Positions 23,271 through 35,070 of a stretch of 64,000 bases of DNA are shown piece by piece; position 1 is the first letter of the stretch; each line of letters opens with the position of its first letter. The stretch spans positions 5,270,001 to 5,334,000 of the forward strand of contig OY744467.1 of NCBI GenBank assembly GCA_963556145.1. The letters run 5' to 3'. The notes beneath the pieces are model-generated. The model was given only the letters and a program-made list of their open reading frames with translations, did no database searches and was not told the origin of the DNA. A program made the position numbers and the translations under genes. The DNA comes from Hygrocybe punicea (lineage: Eukaryota; Basidiomycota; Agaricomycetes; Agaricales; Hygrophoraceae).

Positions 23271-23870
23271 CTAAAAAACTCGGCTTTTTGTAACCATTTT
23301 GCTTATATCTCAATCACTATTCAAGTTGTTACCATTTTGTTGTTACAGTTCAATTTAAAGCTTCAAAGCCTTTGATTTGGCTTGTTAGCTCTAGATTTTT
23401 ATTCAAGTTGTCCCTAGGGAGTCCCTAGGGAATCCCTAAAAAACTCAGCTTTTCTCAATCATTTTGTTTATATCTCAATCACTATTCACATTGTTACCAT
23501 TATTTTGTCACAGTTCAATTCAAAGCTTCAAAGCCTTTGATTTGGCTTGTTAGCTCTCGATTTTTATTCAAGTTGTCACTAGGGAGTCCCTAGGGAATCC
23601 CTAAAAAACTCAGCTTTTCTCAATCATTTTGCTTATATCTCAATCACTATTCAAGTCATTACCATTTTTTTGTTAATGTTCAATTCAAAGCTTCAAAGCC
23701 TTTGATTTGGCTTGTTAGCTCTAGATTTTTATTCAAGTTGTCCCTAGGGAATCCCTAAAAAAAACTCGGCTTTTCTTAACCATTATACTGTTATTTGAGT
23801 CACTTTTTAAGTTGGTTACATCTCAATGTCCTACATAGCTCAATGTAAAGCATGAAGGCCTTTTATTGGG
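23230..23870 (+). repeat. Satellite, unit 165 bp, about 3.5 copies
   Basis: The marker TTTGATTTGGCTTGTTAGC begins at 23371, 23536 and 23701, i.e. exactly every 165 bp; a more diverged partial unit follows to about 23870. Each unit starts with a CCTAGGGAGTCCCTAGGG-like segment and then an AT-rich body. Not coding. Confidence 0.85.
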
Positions 23871-24005
23871 CTTGCTTTATATATTTTCACTGATATTGAA
23901 GGTAATACAACTTTAAGACTGGAACTGAATCAGTTGATTTAATGACTATTCAGCTTGATTGCTTATATATATTATAGAGAAAAATGCCATCAAGTATTCC
24001 AATGT

Positions 24006-24720
24006 TCAGTCATCTCTGTCAATATCAATTCCATAGTCTGAATCCTCATCCCCATCCTCATCCTCATCTTCATCTTCATCTTCATTTTTCTGAGCACCTT
24101 TTGAGTTTTGCTTGTCAATGACATGTTCTGTGTGAAGAAACAACATTGCATGTAAAAACCAGTCAAAATTACAAAGAAGCATTCTTTTGAGAATAGGTTC
24201 AAATCCACCCAGCCATGCATTCAGTTGCTCACATGCCTATTAATATCATCAATTTCAATACAAGTTAAAAAGAAATCATCTAATACTCACTTGGGTATTA
24301 AAAGCACATTTGTAATAAGGTCTTCCTTGCCTATCATGTTCCACAATAACCAGATCTGGAGCAGATCCATTCAATGGAGCAGGATTGCACCATTTATGAC
24401 AAAGGTAGTCTGCTGTCCTGTGGTTGACATAGTGGTAGGAATCCACAATAAATCAAGTTGTTTCCTTCCAGATATTCCAGCTTCCATTGGCAATACTGGT
24501 TCTGAGCAGCATGCAAGCTTTGTCCACACATATGTAGTCTGGTCGTGATTCTTTTGTTGGATACACTAATTCCAAAAACCCCAAACTATTTGTTGAAGAT
24601 TCTGATTTGGCAAATTTTGCTCATGCAACAACAACTCCACATGGAGAACACATAGTTTCAACACAGTAGAACTTTGGAGCAATGAAATTGTTTGTTCAAT
24701 GTGGCTCAGCCTGGTGCCTG
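24006..24720 (-). pseudogene. Relic of a KDZ-transposon-associated cysteine-cluster (CxC-type) gene
   Basis: Minus-strand reading gives VETMCSPCGVVVA, PDYICVDKACMLLRTSIANG, VDSYHYVNHRTADYLCHKWC and, after an intron at about 24235-24288, ACEQLNAWLGGFEPILKRM and FDWFLHAMLFLHTEHV. It ends in an acidic tail and a TGA at 24006-24008. This pattern is what I recall for basidiomycete proteins annotated as CxC5/CxC6-like cysteine clusters associated with KDZ transposases. A TGA near 24453 replaces an expected Arg codon (ETT-stop-FIVDSYHY) and another stop lies upstream, so it is broken. No KDZ transposase is seen nearby. Confidence 0.55.
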
Positions 24721-25425
24721 TTCATCATGAGGCTGAGCTTGATGTGCTGCACCAGGAAGCCAGGGCTGATTTTTTCTTCATCTGTTCTTAACAGTCTACA
24801 AATGCCCAGTATGCTTTGATGACCATAACAAGTGACATGGTTATGCCACTGTTCTTGATGGATATCACAAGCCTTTGTCCCAGCAACTTTTTGGTTGTTA
24901 CAGTCTCAAATATGACATTGAGCATCACCTTATCCAGGTAGCATATTTCTATTTCTGATAGTTATTACTCACTGTATTATTCTATCAGTTCACCAACCCT
25001 CCCTCCCTAGCACAATATTGTTTGTTACTCTGATTGTACCCCACAAATTTTTATATGGACTTCTTTCCTCTTCTGGGTTCAAGCCAGACTGGACAAGCTC
25101 CAATATCTAACCATTTACCACAGACAGACTCCTGGGGGTTAGATTAGTCCTCAAACTTGGCTAGGATTTTGACTTTGTCTGGACATTTTTAGTGCTGTTG
25201 CTGTTGCTGCTGTTGCTGCATTGTGGTCTTCAGTCATGTAGTTGTCATTGTCTCCATTCATGTTTCTGCATTGTCTTTTGTGTTACTGTAGTAGTCTTGC
25301 ACCTGCAGCAAAACCCATAAGTTTATTGTGTCATTCACTATTCATACCTGTAAACTCAAACATTTATTTATTTGTTAATTCTTAATACTATTACAATATG
25401 AAACAATTATAATAACAATGCATAT

Positions 25426-25635
25426 CTATTCTCTATCAATATCAATACCAACTTCTTCATCACCACTCTTCTCCATATTTCTTGATTCTTGCCAGTGTTC
25501 ATCCTCTTTGCACCCTGTCTTTGAATAACTGCCTGTCACAGGAGACAGACGAGTATTTTTTGTGATAAAATAATGTGCAAATATCCAGTCACATTTTAAA
25601 ACTATTTGCTTTATTGGTTTCATTATTGTGTACAT
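25426..25635 (-). pseudogene. Second, shorter relic related to the CxC-type gene
   Basis: The frame reads IVLKCDWIFAHYFITKNT and ends in GIDIDRE. Compare NFDWFLHAMLFLHT and the ending GIDIDRDD in the relic at 24006-24720. Probably a diverged duplicate of its last exon. The surrounding DNA (24950-26090) is AT-rich and holds nothing else I can support. Confidence 0.35.
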
Positions 25636-26097
25636 GTATTCAGAAAAAGAAAAAGACCAAAATATATAAGATTTCTGGCTGGATATCTGTGGATGTTATT
25701 GTCAGGTGGATCTTCTAGTCTTGACATAATTCAGGCACAAGCCAGGTCCTGTTTATCTGGCAACCAAATAGTCTACAATTCTGCCCTCACAATCAAAGCC
25801 ATAGATATGGGTCTAGAAATCGTAAATATTTGAATCATTTTCACTTTTCTGAATACAGGTTCACAATAATGAAAACAATAAAATTGTATTTTCTGTATGC
25901 ACTATTTTCTGTATGAATACCACTTTTAGATGATATTATTTTCTGCAATATGTTCACAAGTGAGATAACAACACAAATAGTTTCAAAATGTGACTAGATA
26001 TCTGCATATTATTTGATCACCAAAATTCCTCATCCATCTCCTGTGTCTCCAAAATGTGATAACAAATAAAATTATATGTGCTATCTACAGGTCATAA

Positions 26098-26340
26098 CTA
26101 CATTAATGTAATAAAGAGGTAGAGGAAAAGGGGGGAGTGGAAGGGAGTGAAAATGCAGGGACATAAAGGGAAGGGGGGAAAGGTGGAGTTAGCCAACAGA
26201 GGGAGGGAGACAGAATTAGGGGAAAGGGAAGAGGGGTCAAGAGGAGAGGGAAAGAAGGGGGGAAAAGGGGGGGGAGGGGGGGGGAAGAGAGAGGAAAGAG
26301 GGGGAAAGAAAGGGGGAGGGGGAGGGTGAATAGCAGGGGG
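26098..26340 (+). repeat. G/A-rich low-complexity tract
   Basis: Runs of GGGGGA, GAGGG and AAAGGGG over about 240 bp. Open frames on either strand are artefacts. Confidence 0.7.
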
Positions 26341-26349
26341 GACAATACC

Positions 26350-26940
26350 CACCGCTGTGGCCGTTGGTGCTGCTGCCGTTGCCGGCGCCAATGTTGCTGC
26401 TGTTGCTGTGGCTGTTGGCGTTGTTGCTGCAGCTGCAGCTGCCGCTGCTGTTGCTGCTGTTGCTGCTGTTGCTTCTGTTGCTACTGCTGCCATTGCCGTG
26501 GCACTGCTGCTGTTGCCGCCATTGCTGCTGTTGCCACCGTTGCTGCTGTTGCCGCTGGAGAGGTCCCGAGGGACCTCTCAGGGTGCTCATGCCAGAATCG
26601 TGTGGAACAGAGTCGATGTCGAAGGATCAGACTGTCTACTACATCAGGACACCTACTGACTAAGGTCGATCGTGGGAACTGGGTCACGTGACAGCCCAGG
26701 CACATCTACTACACCGCCATTGCTGCTGTTGCCCCCGTTGCTGCTGTTGCCACCATTGCTGCTGCTGTCACTGCTGCCATTGTTGCTGCCATTGTTGCTG
26801 CTGCTGGCATGGTGCTGCTGCTGTTGCTGCTGCTGGCATGGTGTGGCGCTGCTGCTGCTGCTGTTGCTGTTGCCACTGCCGGGGTGCTGCCACTACCATT
26901 TGCTGCTGTGGTGCCACCGCCTGAGTGTCCTTGTGTGCCT
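26350..26940 (+). repeat. CTG/CAG trinucleotide-rich DNA, interrupted by a MITE
   Basis: Imperfect GCTGCTGTTGCTGCTGCC repeats at about 26350-26552 and 26715-26940, split by the short hairpin element at 26553-26716. Downstream (26990-27010 and 27390-27400) the plus strand shows ACTTACC, the reverse complement of a strong splice donor, as in the CTG-rich elements at 44143 and 51372. A minus-strand spliced transcript through the CAG repeats is therefore possible but not shown. Confidence 0.65.
26553..26716 (+). mobile_element. Short hairpin MITE, copy 1
   Basis: About 164 bp. Begins CGCTGGAG, immediately forming a perfect hairpin with arms GAGAGGTCCC and GGGACCTCTC (26558-26579), and ends near CATCTACTACAC. 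It aligns along its length with 41449-41619 (reverse) and its right part with 63592-63716. Shared landmarks are CTACTACATCAGGA, TCGTGGGAAC and GTCACGTGAC. Confidence 0.65.
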
Positions 26941-27439
26941 CGCCATGGTCTGGTGTGTAAGTTTGGGGTGAATATTAACAAAAAACACAGAAAAAAAGAA
27001 AAAACTTACCTTGGCAGCGAGGGTGGGCGCACCACACCCCGCTGCCATTCCCCATCGTCCTCCTTGTCCCTATTCCTGTCCTTGCTGTGCTTGGGGTTGC
27101 GGTTGCAGTCCCATCATTGCACTGGCCCACGCTACTACTAGTCAATATCTAATAATTAAAATGTTAAGAAAAAACTCACAAAATGGCATGGGTGAACCGC
27201 CCACGCCCAATGCGACCGTCGTTGATCGTCATCGTCCTTGCCATCGTCTTCATCTTCGTTGTACGTCGTTTGTATTTCGCGTCCTCTGTTCTTGTCCTCA
27301 CCATCGTTGTTCCACTGCGTATTAGGTTGGGGTCAGTGTGGGAGGGCCTGGTATAGCAAATAGTCAGTATATAACGATAAGAATAATACCACTTACCGAG
27401 GGGGGTGGATGATCCCACCCACGGCTGGCCACCACTTGC

Positions 27440-28311
27440 TGTAGATGCGGGTTCTTGGTGGCTTTGGAACTATATAATGATAAAGATCCTAACCAGAGGG
27501 TGTCAGCGTAGAAGTGATGGTGGATAAGTCAGTGTCAGGAATAGTAGTAAAAATGGAAATGGAAGTAAAGATGTAAGCCGCCATGTAAAACTAAACAAAT
27601 AACGACGAATCCGGCAATGAACGGAGTGAAAACAGACAAATAATGAAGAACCCGACGATGCCGACAATGTCGGGTACGGTGGGTCGGGTCGGGTCGGGTT
27701 GGGTTGGAAACGATGAACAAATATACGGGAACAGCGATAAAGACGACAAGGTGAAGTATAAAAAGCTAAGGGTCTACAAGGACGAGCATTTCAAATGATT
27801 AAAATGATTGTGACTATGAGGGAAACGGGGACTAAGGGTATGTTATTTTGTACGGTCGTTGGGGACCGTTTTTATAGTACAGGAAACAGTAATCTACTTT
27901 CGGACATGTCTACTTCGGCCGATGGTAAGCTACAAAGAAAGGTTGGAATGGGGATGTGGAAAGGGGGGTTGCAAAGCAACAAAGACAGGAAATGGAGGGG
28001 AAAACAAATATGCAAGGAAAAGATCTAGAAAGTCCTACATATCTCTGAAAGGATGAGGGGATGCATAAATAAAGTAAATCCGAAGTCGGGGATTGAGTCT
28101 GATGAGATCCATCTTCTATAATTAGAACTCCGGGGCGTCTGAGGCTGCCGGATTTGGTCCGAAAGCGGCTGTGACAAAGTGGCATGTGTCGGGTCACGTT
28201 GGTCACGTCGGGTTACGTTGGGTTGGAATGGGAATCGATTGGAGGCATCGGGTTTGTCCGGATTCGTGATATATCGATGATACGGACTCAGAGAGACGTC
28301 GAGTCTCTACA
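27440..28311 (-). repeat. LTR copy 1 (872 bp) of a LARD-like retroelement
   Basis: Direct repeat of 33711-34592, with scattered single-base differences and a few small indels (for example around 28190-28215). Read on the minus strand it begins TGTAGAGACTC and ends GCATCTACA, the TG...CA ends expected for LTRs. In minus orientation this is the 3' LTR. Confidence 0.75.
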
Positions 28312-28969
28312 TCTCCAGGGTACTTTTAATAAAGACCATCCCTGGTCGATACTACGTGGACTTGAGACGTGGAAGGGTAAGATGGGGCCGACATGGCGGT
28401 TTGCGGAATCGGGTTCGACAGGACGAGGCGGGTCGTGGATGATGCGAACGGGGACAGCGGATGGTGACTAGCGGAACTCGATGGACAGTTGGAGGCCGAG
28501 AGCGGGGAGTAGAGAACAAAATGGGTGATCCCGGTGTCGAGAAAAAGGAAACAAAGTACATAAAACCGGCGGGGAAAGAAACTATGATAACAATAACCAA
28601 GCGGAAACGAAACGAGAGGTGGAAAACTAGAAAAGTGAAACAAAAGGCAGCGGAAATGCAAAATAGAGAAAGAGAAACAAATATCGGAGATCGGGAAGGA
28701 AGGGAAGCAATAGAAATAAAGTCGGGATGAAATCAAACTTGAAATGGAATTGGGGGCGGGTGACAGAAACGGTGAAGGCATGAGCGGAAACAAATAGGGC
28801 ATAAGCAGAAACGACAGCGGATGACAAAATGATATAGTCGGGTCGAGTTAGGGTCGGCGGCTTCGGTGGCGGTGTCAACGGGTGGCGGAAACGGTGGCAT
28901 AGGTTGCGGAAAGCATAAAACAGTGAGCTTGGTGATGTGGGCATAGAGATACGGTGACGGTAGACATGA

Positions 28970-29105
28970 TATGACGACGGCAGAAGTTCAATATGATATG
29001 ACAACAATGGAGGTTTGAAGGACGACGACGGAGGTTCGATATATGATGGCGGAGGTTCGATAGACGATGGCGGAGGTTCAATAGATGGCGGCGGAGGTTC
29101 GATAT
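28970..29105 (+). repeat. Short tandem repeat, unit about 24 bp
   Basis: Repeats of GATGGCGGAGGTTCGATA with small changes, inside the LARD interior. Not coding. Confidence 0.65.
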
Positions 29106-30419
29106 GTCAATACTAATATGGGGGCGATAATCAACGGCTGTGATATCAGCCTCATACTAGGTGGTTCAGCACTGGCTTGGACCCGTGGAGAAGCATTCTC
29201 CCCCATGGAACTGAAATATAAAGTCGGGTGGGTTGGGAATCGAAGCCGAGACAGGGAACATTGTGCCTGGGTTGAAACGGTGGCGGAAACGGTGGGTCAT
29301 GGAAAGCGGAGAGCGATGTCAATGGGTGGAATGCGGGTGCGTGAGCAGATGAGTCGGGTGCGTGGGGAATGAGTGAAGTGGTGCGTCGGGTTCGTAAGCG
29401 GGTGCGGCAGGTTCGTAAACGGGTTCGCTGGGTGCGATGGATTCATAAGCAGGTGTGTCGGGTACGTCGGGTGTATTATGCGGGTGTCAGGTGTGTCGGG
29501 AACAAGTGTATTTCTTTTTATCTTTCTTTTATCTCTGACGTTTTTCTTTCTTTTTATTTATTTAATCTATCTATGTATATATTTCTTATGCCGATGGACG
29601 GTGAGGGGTTTTCGTAGGGTCGGGTTCGGTGGGTATGGGGGTGCGAAGGTGGCAGGTATGGGATGTGAAACCGGAACCAGAACCTCATGCTCGAATCGAG
29701 CACCACTGCTCAAATTGAGCTGGAACTGGACCCGGATGTAGTGGGTTTGCAGTTGGGTGTCGGGAACGAGTCCGGGTTCGTAGTCGGGTGTTGGCTTTGT
29801 CGAAATGCGGTGGTGGTGATATGTCGCGTGACACGTAGATTGTGAGTGGGTGTTGGGTTGGAGGGCGGGTGTCGAGTCTGACGGTGGGTCCATATTGTGA
29901 CGACGATGGGACTTGTTAGATCGCAGACGGGAGTGGGTTGGACACTGGAGGGCGTTCAGTTGTGCTTCGGGTGCTGTTGACGTGGACTGGGTGTTCTGGG
30001 TGGTGGATCCGACAACGCGGGTGTCTTGACTAGCAGAGGGACTCGGTCTTGGGGCGACGGAAGCGAACATGGGACTGCGTGGGGTCGAGGGAGCGGGGAA
30101 CGTGTGGTCCGGTGTGGCGGTATGGCATAGGGCGACGTAGGGCGACGGAGGCAGATGACGTGGGCGGATAAGAGGGAATGTGGGGTTGCGTGACGTGGAT
30201 CGTGGTTTCGTGAGGTCATTCGAGGATGGCGATAGCGAGAGGTCGAGGAGGCGGCAACGGGTGGTTGATGTCGGGGGACGGAGGCGGATGACGTGGGCGG
30301 ATGAGACGATGTGGACTGGGAGATAGATTGGGTGATACGGGTGGCGTTTCGTGTACTTTCGTGGCGGATATGCGTGGGGATTTGACAACGATGCGTCGGG
30401 TCGTGGAACGGGTTTGAGT

Positions 30420-31600
30420 GGCCGGTGGTCACGGTTTTGCGGGCGTAACGCAACGGGGCTTCGTTTGGGCTCGCGAGAGGGACGTCGTGGGGTTGGTCAA
30501 GGACGTAGGTGGTCGAGGGGGAGTGGGCGAGGACGGGGACGGCTGGGAAGCGGGGGTCGAGAGTGGGAGTCGACGGGGTGACGTAGGTGACGTGGCCGCT
30601 TGCGTGGGACGACGAGGGACGGGGGTGGACGTGTTTGGGACAGTAGAGAGCCATGTCGAGGTGTGGAGGCGTAAACGCGGGTGTGGGAGGTGGTTGTACG
30701 CAGTGGTCGTTGGTCCTGAACGCGGTGGTAGGCTGTTGGGTGACATGGCGCAGCATTTGGTGGCTCGAGGGCAGTGGGGGCGGCTTGTACGGGTTCGCGA
30801 GGGGCGATGTGAGGTGCCGGAAACTGGTTCGAGGCGCTGGGTGGTTCAACGGATGTGTGAGGGGCCGGGGAAGTCGTATAGGCGGGTGCATGGGCGGGAT
30901 GATGTGGCACACGTGTGGGACATCGATGACGGCGAGGACGGCTGGTACAGACTTGCGAGGGACGCTGTGGGGTTGTGGGAGGTTGTACAAAGCGGTGGGT
31001 GGTTCCAACGTGAGCGGCCGGTGGTGTCGACTACGCGGGGTGTGAGGAGGATGACGTGGCAATGGCGTGGGGCATCGATAATGACGAAGACGGCAAGTAC
31101 TGACTCACGAGGGACGCTGAGGGGTTGTGGGAGGTTGCACGAAGCGGCGGGTGGTCCAATGAATACGTGAACGGCGGGGATGTCGAGTACGCGGGGGCAC
31201 GAGAAGGATGACGTGGCATGACGTTGGAGGCTCGATAATGGCAAGGATGGCTCGTGAGGGCTCGCGACTGTCGTCGTGGGGCTGTAGCACGGTGTTGAGG
31301 GCTGGAACGCGGCGGGGCTGTTTGCACGGACTCGTGAGGGACGCTGACGCGGTTTGCTGGTAACTTCGCAGGCTCAGACGATGGGGGCGTGCGACGGTGC
31401 ACGTCTGGGGATGATGGCGAGGATGTAGACGCGGACGGCTGGCGATTTGGACGCGAAACGGGGGCATACGCGCTGGGACTGGTCGAGAACCGAGTTTTGC
31501 TGGCTAGTGACGTGGTGTTCTGGCAACTGCGTGGGTCCATACGCTGGGGACGGGTCCGGGCTTGAATCCGGAGACGATGACAAGGCCGTAGACGCGAGCG
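30420..31600 (+). repeat. Diverged repeats of roughly 150 bp
   Basis: Blocks resembling GAGGGACGCTGTGGGGTTGT, each following a GACGGCGAGGACGGC-like segment, recur near 30475, 30800, 30957, 31110 and 31330 with strong divergence. Long open frames on both strands (up to 368 codons, minus strand) are Pro/His/Ser/Thr-rich and follow the repeat, so they are not annotated as genes. Confidence 0.5.
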
Positions 31601-31749
31601 GCTGACAAAACGGGGACGAAACGGTGGGGAATGGGCTGGGATGCGTGGAGGACCGTGTTTGCTGGGCGCCGGCGCGGTTTTCTGGGGACGGCTTGAGTTC
31701 TGAAGGTGGGGAGAGGTCCGGGCTAGCCTTTGTGGACGACGGCGAGTTC

Positions 31750-33110
31750 GTTGTTATGTGAATGTTTGTTTCACCAAGAATTACCGGAGTTGACTTTGTT
31801 CAGGTACCTTCTTGTTGTTTGTGGGTTTTTAATATCTAAATAACCTATCAGGAAGAGGTTTGTGGGTATATGTACTATATGAATCAATAGAATGTAATAG
31901 TGAGGTCTCTTCAATTAAGAATTGAGACTTTGAGTAGGTATGAATAGCAATTGGGTGTGTGATGTACTGAAAACAAGAATATTCACTACTGGAATATAAA
32001 AATATGAACTAATGAATACTGATAACAATATTCACCAGTTGAATATGGATGGTTTTGGCTACAGGGCCTATTCAATCAAGAGTATCTCTGGGTATTATAA
32101 TATCTGACTTAAATCCGAAGCTTCAAATGCACATTGGCTACTAGTTCAGGGATATCTTTAATACCTTTTGAATACTCTGTTTTGTTTAGGATTGAAACCT
32201 TAACCTTAGAAGTGTATCTATTTAGGATGAAACCTTAACCTTAGAAATGTATCTAGCTGACTAATGCTGACTAATGAATTGATTGAACTGAGTGAACTGG
32301 GTGAATTCTCCTTGATGACAAGGGGAACTCAGAGAATGATAGAATAAGAGTGAACTAGACTGGATTGCAAGCACTAGCTACTACAATGAGTAACTACTAG
32401 TACTAAGAGAATGGGGGATCACACTGTGTGAACCCAACTGAGAGTGACTACTGAGTGGTGAGGGGGGAAATCCTACTGACTACTGGAATTTGGGGGCCCT
32501 ATTTATACTGTTGGAGAACAATGGGGGACTGAGAACAATGGGAAAGTGAGAACAATAGGACTGAGTCATGAGAACAATGGATGGCATCAAAGAGGCTGTG
32601 AACAATAGGCTCTATCTCCATCTGGACTGTTTAGAACAATAGACTGCTCAGAACAATAGACCATTGTCTTTATGTAAGCAGAATATCACAATCACTCTCT
32701 GATGTATCCTATCTTGTCATTATCTTATCATCCTCTTGTTCACATCTTATCTAATCATTTCCCATTATCTAGTTGAGCCGCTTTTGATCAATACAAGTAA
32801 ACAAGATTTGTAATCAATCCATTACTGCTAATATAGGTAACAATGCTAGTTGGGCTTGTCTCCTTGCACGCGCAATACAGAGAAATATATAATAAATACT
32901 AATGAGTGGGGGATGTGCCTCTGTGCACCATACATAAATGGCTAGGTCTGGGCATTACTAGTGAAGCCATAATAAATGATATAAAGGTAAGCATATATGC
33001 TATTTGTGTCTGTTCACTAGCATGCGTAATGTGGAAAGGCATAGAATGGGTACTAATGAGTGTAGGTGTGCATCCATAGTGTTGCACTTAAATATCTAAG
33101 TCCGTGGTCC
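31750..33110. other. AT-rich insert within the LARD interior
   Basis: Composition changes sharply at about 31750 and returns at about 33110. It contains repeats of GAACAATGG and GAACAATAG around 32515-32660. It could be a separate inserted element; no termini or target duplication were identified and no coding region is seen. Confidence 0.4.
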
Positions 33111-33710
33111 GATGGTAAACCCATGACATTACACCCAAAAACACTTGGGGTCATGACATCGTTAGACGAGAACGGTGGGCCAAACGTGGGCCAAACGGGG
33201 GCGGATACGGTTGGACATAAACGGCGGTCCTTGTTGGACGCGGTCGTTGGGGCTGTTTTGGGGCTTTCCGGATGTGGTTGTTCGACCGGATTCGATGGGG
33301 CGTGGAATTCCGAGTGCGTTGGGGTTCTATAAGCGAGTGTGGATGGGATGGATGTGATGGAATTCGAGTCGACGAAAGAGTGTTGTTGGATCGTGGCTGT
33401 GCAAGTTTCCTAAAGCGGGAAGTGGCTGTTGGGTTGGGCGGCACAAGGACGGGTTCGAGGTCATTAGTGAAACTGAACAATTGTAGTCGGCAAAGAAGAG
33501 AAAATATCAATAGAATCAAACCCGGATGATGGTGTGATGGTTGGAGATTGGATGTCAGAGTGTTGGATGTCGGGTGCAAGGAGGTCGGGTAACGGGTAGC
33601 GGATGTGTAGAGTGCGGCGGAAGGACTTGTTCGGGAATGACGAATGGAAAACTAGGGTTGTTGAATGAATGTGTGATGGACACTGAATTATCCTCGCGGT
33701 GGGCTCCAGA

Positions 33711-34592
33711 TGTAGATGCGGGTTCTTGGTGGCTTCGGAACTATATAATGATAAAGATCCTAACCAGAGGGTGTCAGCGTAGAAGTGACGGTGGATAAGT
33801 CAGTGTCAGGAATAGTAGTAAAAATGGAAATGGAAGTAAAGATGTAAGCCGCCATGTAAAACTAAACAAATAACGACGAATCCGGCAATGAACGGAGTGA
33901 AAACGGACAAATAATGAAGACCCCGACGATGCCGACAATGTCGGGTACGGCAGGTCGGGTCGGGTTGGGTTGGAAACGATGAACAAATATACGGGAACAG
34001 CGATAAAGACGACAAGGTGAAGTATAAAAAGCTAAGGGTCTACAAGGACGAGCATTTCAAATGATTAAAATGATTGTGACTATGAGGGAAACGGGGACTA
34101 AGGGTATGTTATTTTGTACGGTCGTTGGGGACCGTTTTTATAGTACAGGAAACAGTAATCTACTTTCGGACATGTCTACTTCGGCCGATGGTAAGCTACA
34201 AAGAAAGGTTGGAATGGGGATGTGGAAAGGGGGGTTGCAAAGCAACAAAGACAGGAAATGGGGGGGAAAACAAATATGCAAGGAAAAGATCTAGAAAGTC
34301 CTACATATCTCTGAAAGGACGAGGGGATGCATAAATAAAGTAAATCCGAAGTCGGGGATTGAGTCCGATGAGATCCATCTTCTATAATCAGAACTCCGGG
34401 GCGTCTGAGGCTGCCGGATTTGGTCCGAAAGCGGCTGTGACAAAGCGGCATGTGTCGGGTCACATCGGTCACATCGGGTCACGTCACGTCAGGTTACGTC
34501 GGGTTGGAATGGGAATCGATTGGAGGCGTCGGGTTCGTCCGGATTCATGATATATTGATGATATGGACTCAGAGAGACATCGAGTCTCTACA
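33711..34592 (-). repeat. LTR copy 2 (882 bp)
   Basis: Direct repeat partner of 27440-28311; in minus orientation this is the 5' LTR, adjacent to the candidate primer-binding site. The outer flanks are TTGC (before 27440) and TCGC (after 34592). They would agree as a 4-bp target duplication only if one CpG has mutated, so the duplication is uncertain. Confidence 0.75.
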
Positions 34593-34794
34593 TCGCGGTT
34601 CTTGGGGTTTTGGTTGCTGGTGAAATTGTCGTTGTTGGTTGAATGACATGACTTTCAGATGCGGTTTGTTGATGCATTTTGTTGATGCATTACCGAAATT
34701 GGTCCATGTGCCAAATAAAGGTATATAAAGCACCGGAAATTCATTACTTCATTTGGGGCGCCAACCCCCTTTTGAATAATTAATTACTCATAAC

Positions 34795-34835
34795 AATAAC
34801 AATAATAATAATAATAATAATAACTAAAATAGGTC
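34795..34835 (+). repeat. AAC/AAT microsatellite
   Basis: A few AAC units followed by about ten AAT units. It lies about 60 bp after a TATATAAAG motif in a region that otherwise holds no gene (34593-34860). Confidence 0.85.
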
Positions 34836-34869
34836 GACTCGGAGTTCTAACAGGGCTAACCTCAGATTG

Positions 34870-35070
34870 TCCCTGCTATTCCTAGGGAGTCCCTAGGGAC
34901 ACTACACTGTAGGGACTCCCTAGGGACAGCAGGGAATCCCTATAGAGTCCCTAGGGAGTCCCTATGGTAGGGACAGCATTTTTAGTCAAAATGGCTGGGA
35001 TAAAATCCCTAGGGAGTCCCTAGGGAGTTCCTGCTGTTCCTAGGGAGTCCCTGCTGTCCCTAGGGACAAG
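34870..35070. repeat. Second CCTAGG-rich palindromic repeat cluster
   Basis: Repeats of GTCCCTAGGGA and TCCCTAGGGAGTCCCTAGGG, as at 23130-23270, followed by a segment (35060-35110) that matches about 23085-23130 in reverse. The stretch 35110-35750 shows no supportable gene. Confidence 0.7.

Larger units (their letters stand above)
28312..33710 (-). mobile_element. Internal region of a non-autonomous LTR retroelement (no gag/pol seen)
   Basis: 5.4 kb between the two LTRs. Immediately inside the 5' LTR, on the minus strand, the sequence TGGAGCCCACCGCGAGGA starts two bases from the LTR end; this is the position and the TGG start expected of a tRNA primer-binding site. I find no protease, reverse transcriptase, RNase H or integrase motif in any frame. 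The interior is instead G+C-rich degenerate repeats (28960-29110, 29370-29500, 30420-31600) and an AT-rich block at 31750-33110. That fits a large retrotransposon derivative (LARD), or an element whose genes were replaced. Confidence 0.6.

Noticed and set aside
27176..27418. Minus-strand frame reading MVRTRTEDAKYKRRTTKMKT as a small gene
   Set aside because: Bounded by plausible splice signals but low complexity and without a recognisable partner exon; left within the CTG-rich region.
29567..31540. Long minus-strand frames (up to 368 codons) inside the LARD
   Set aside because: Pro/His/Ser/Thr-rich, overlapping frames on the opposite strand, and tracking a degenerate DNA repeat. No retroelement domain.
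33095..33165. tRNA-like look around GTCCGATGGTAAACCCATGAC
   Set aside because: No cloverleaf with acceptor stem or T-loop GTTCRA could be folded by eye.
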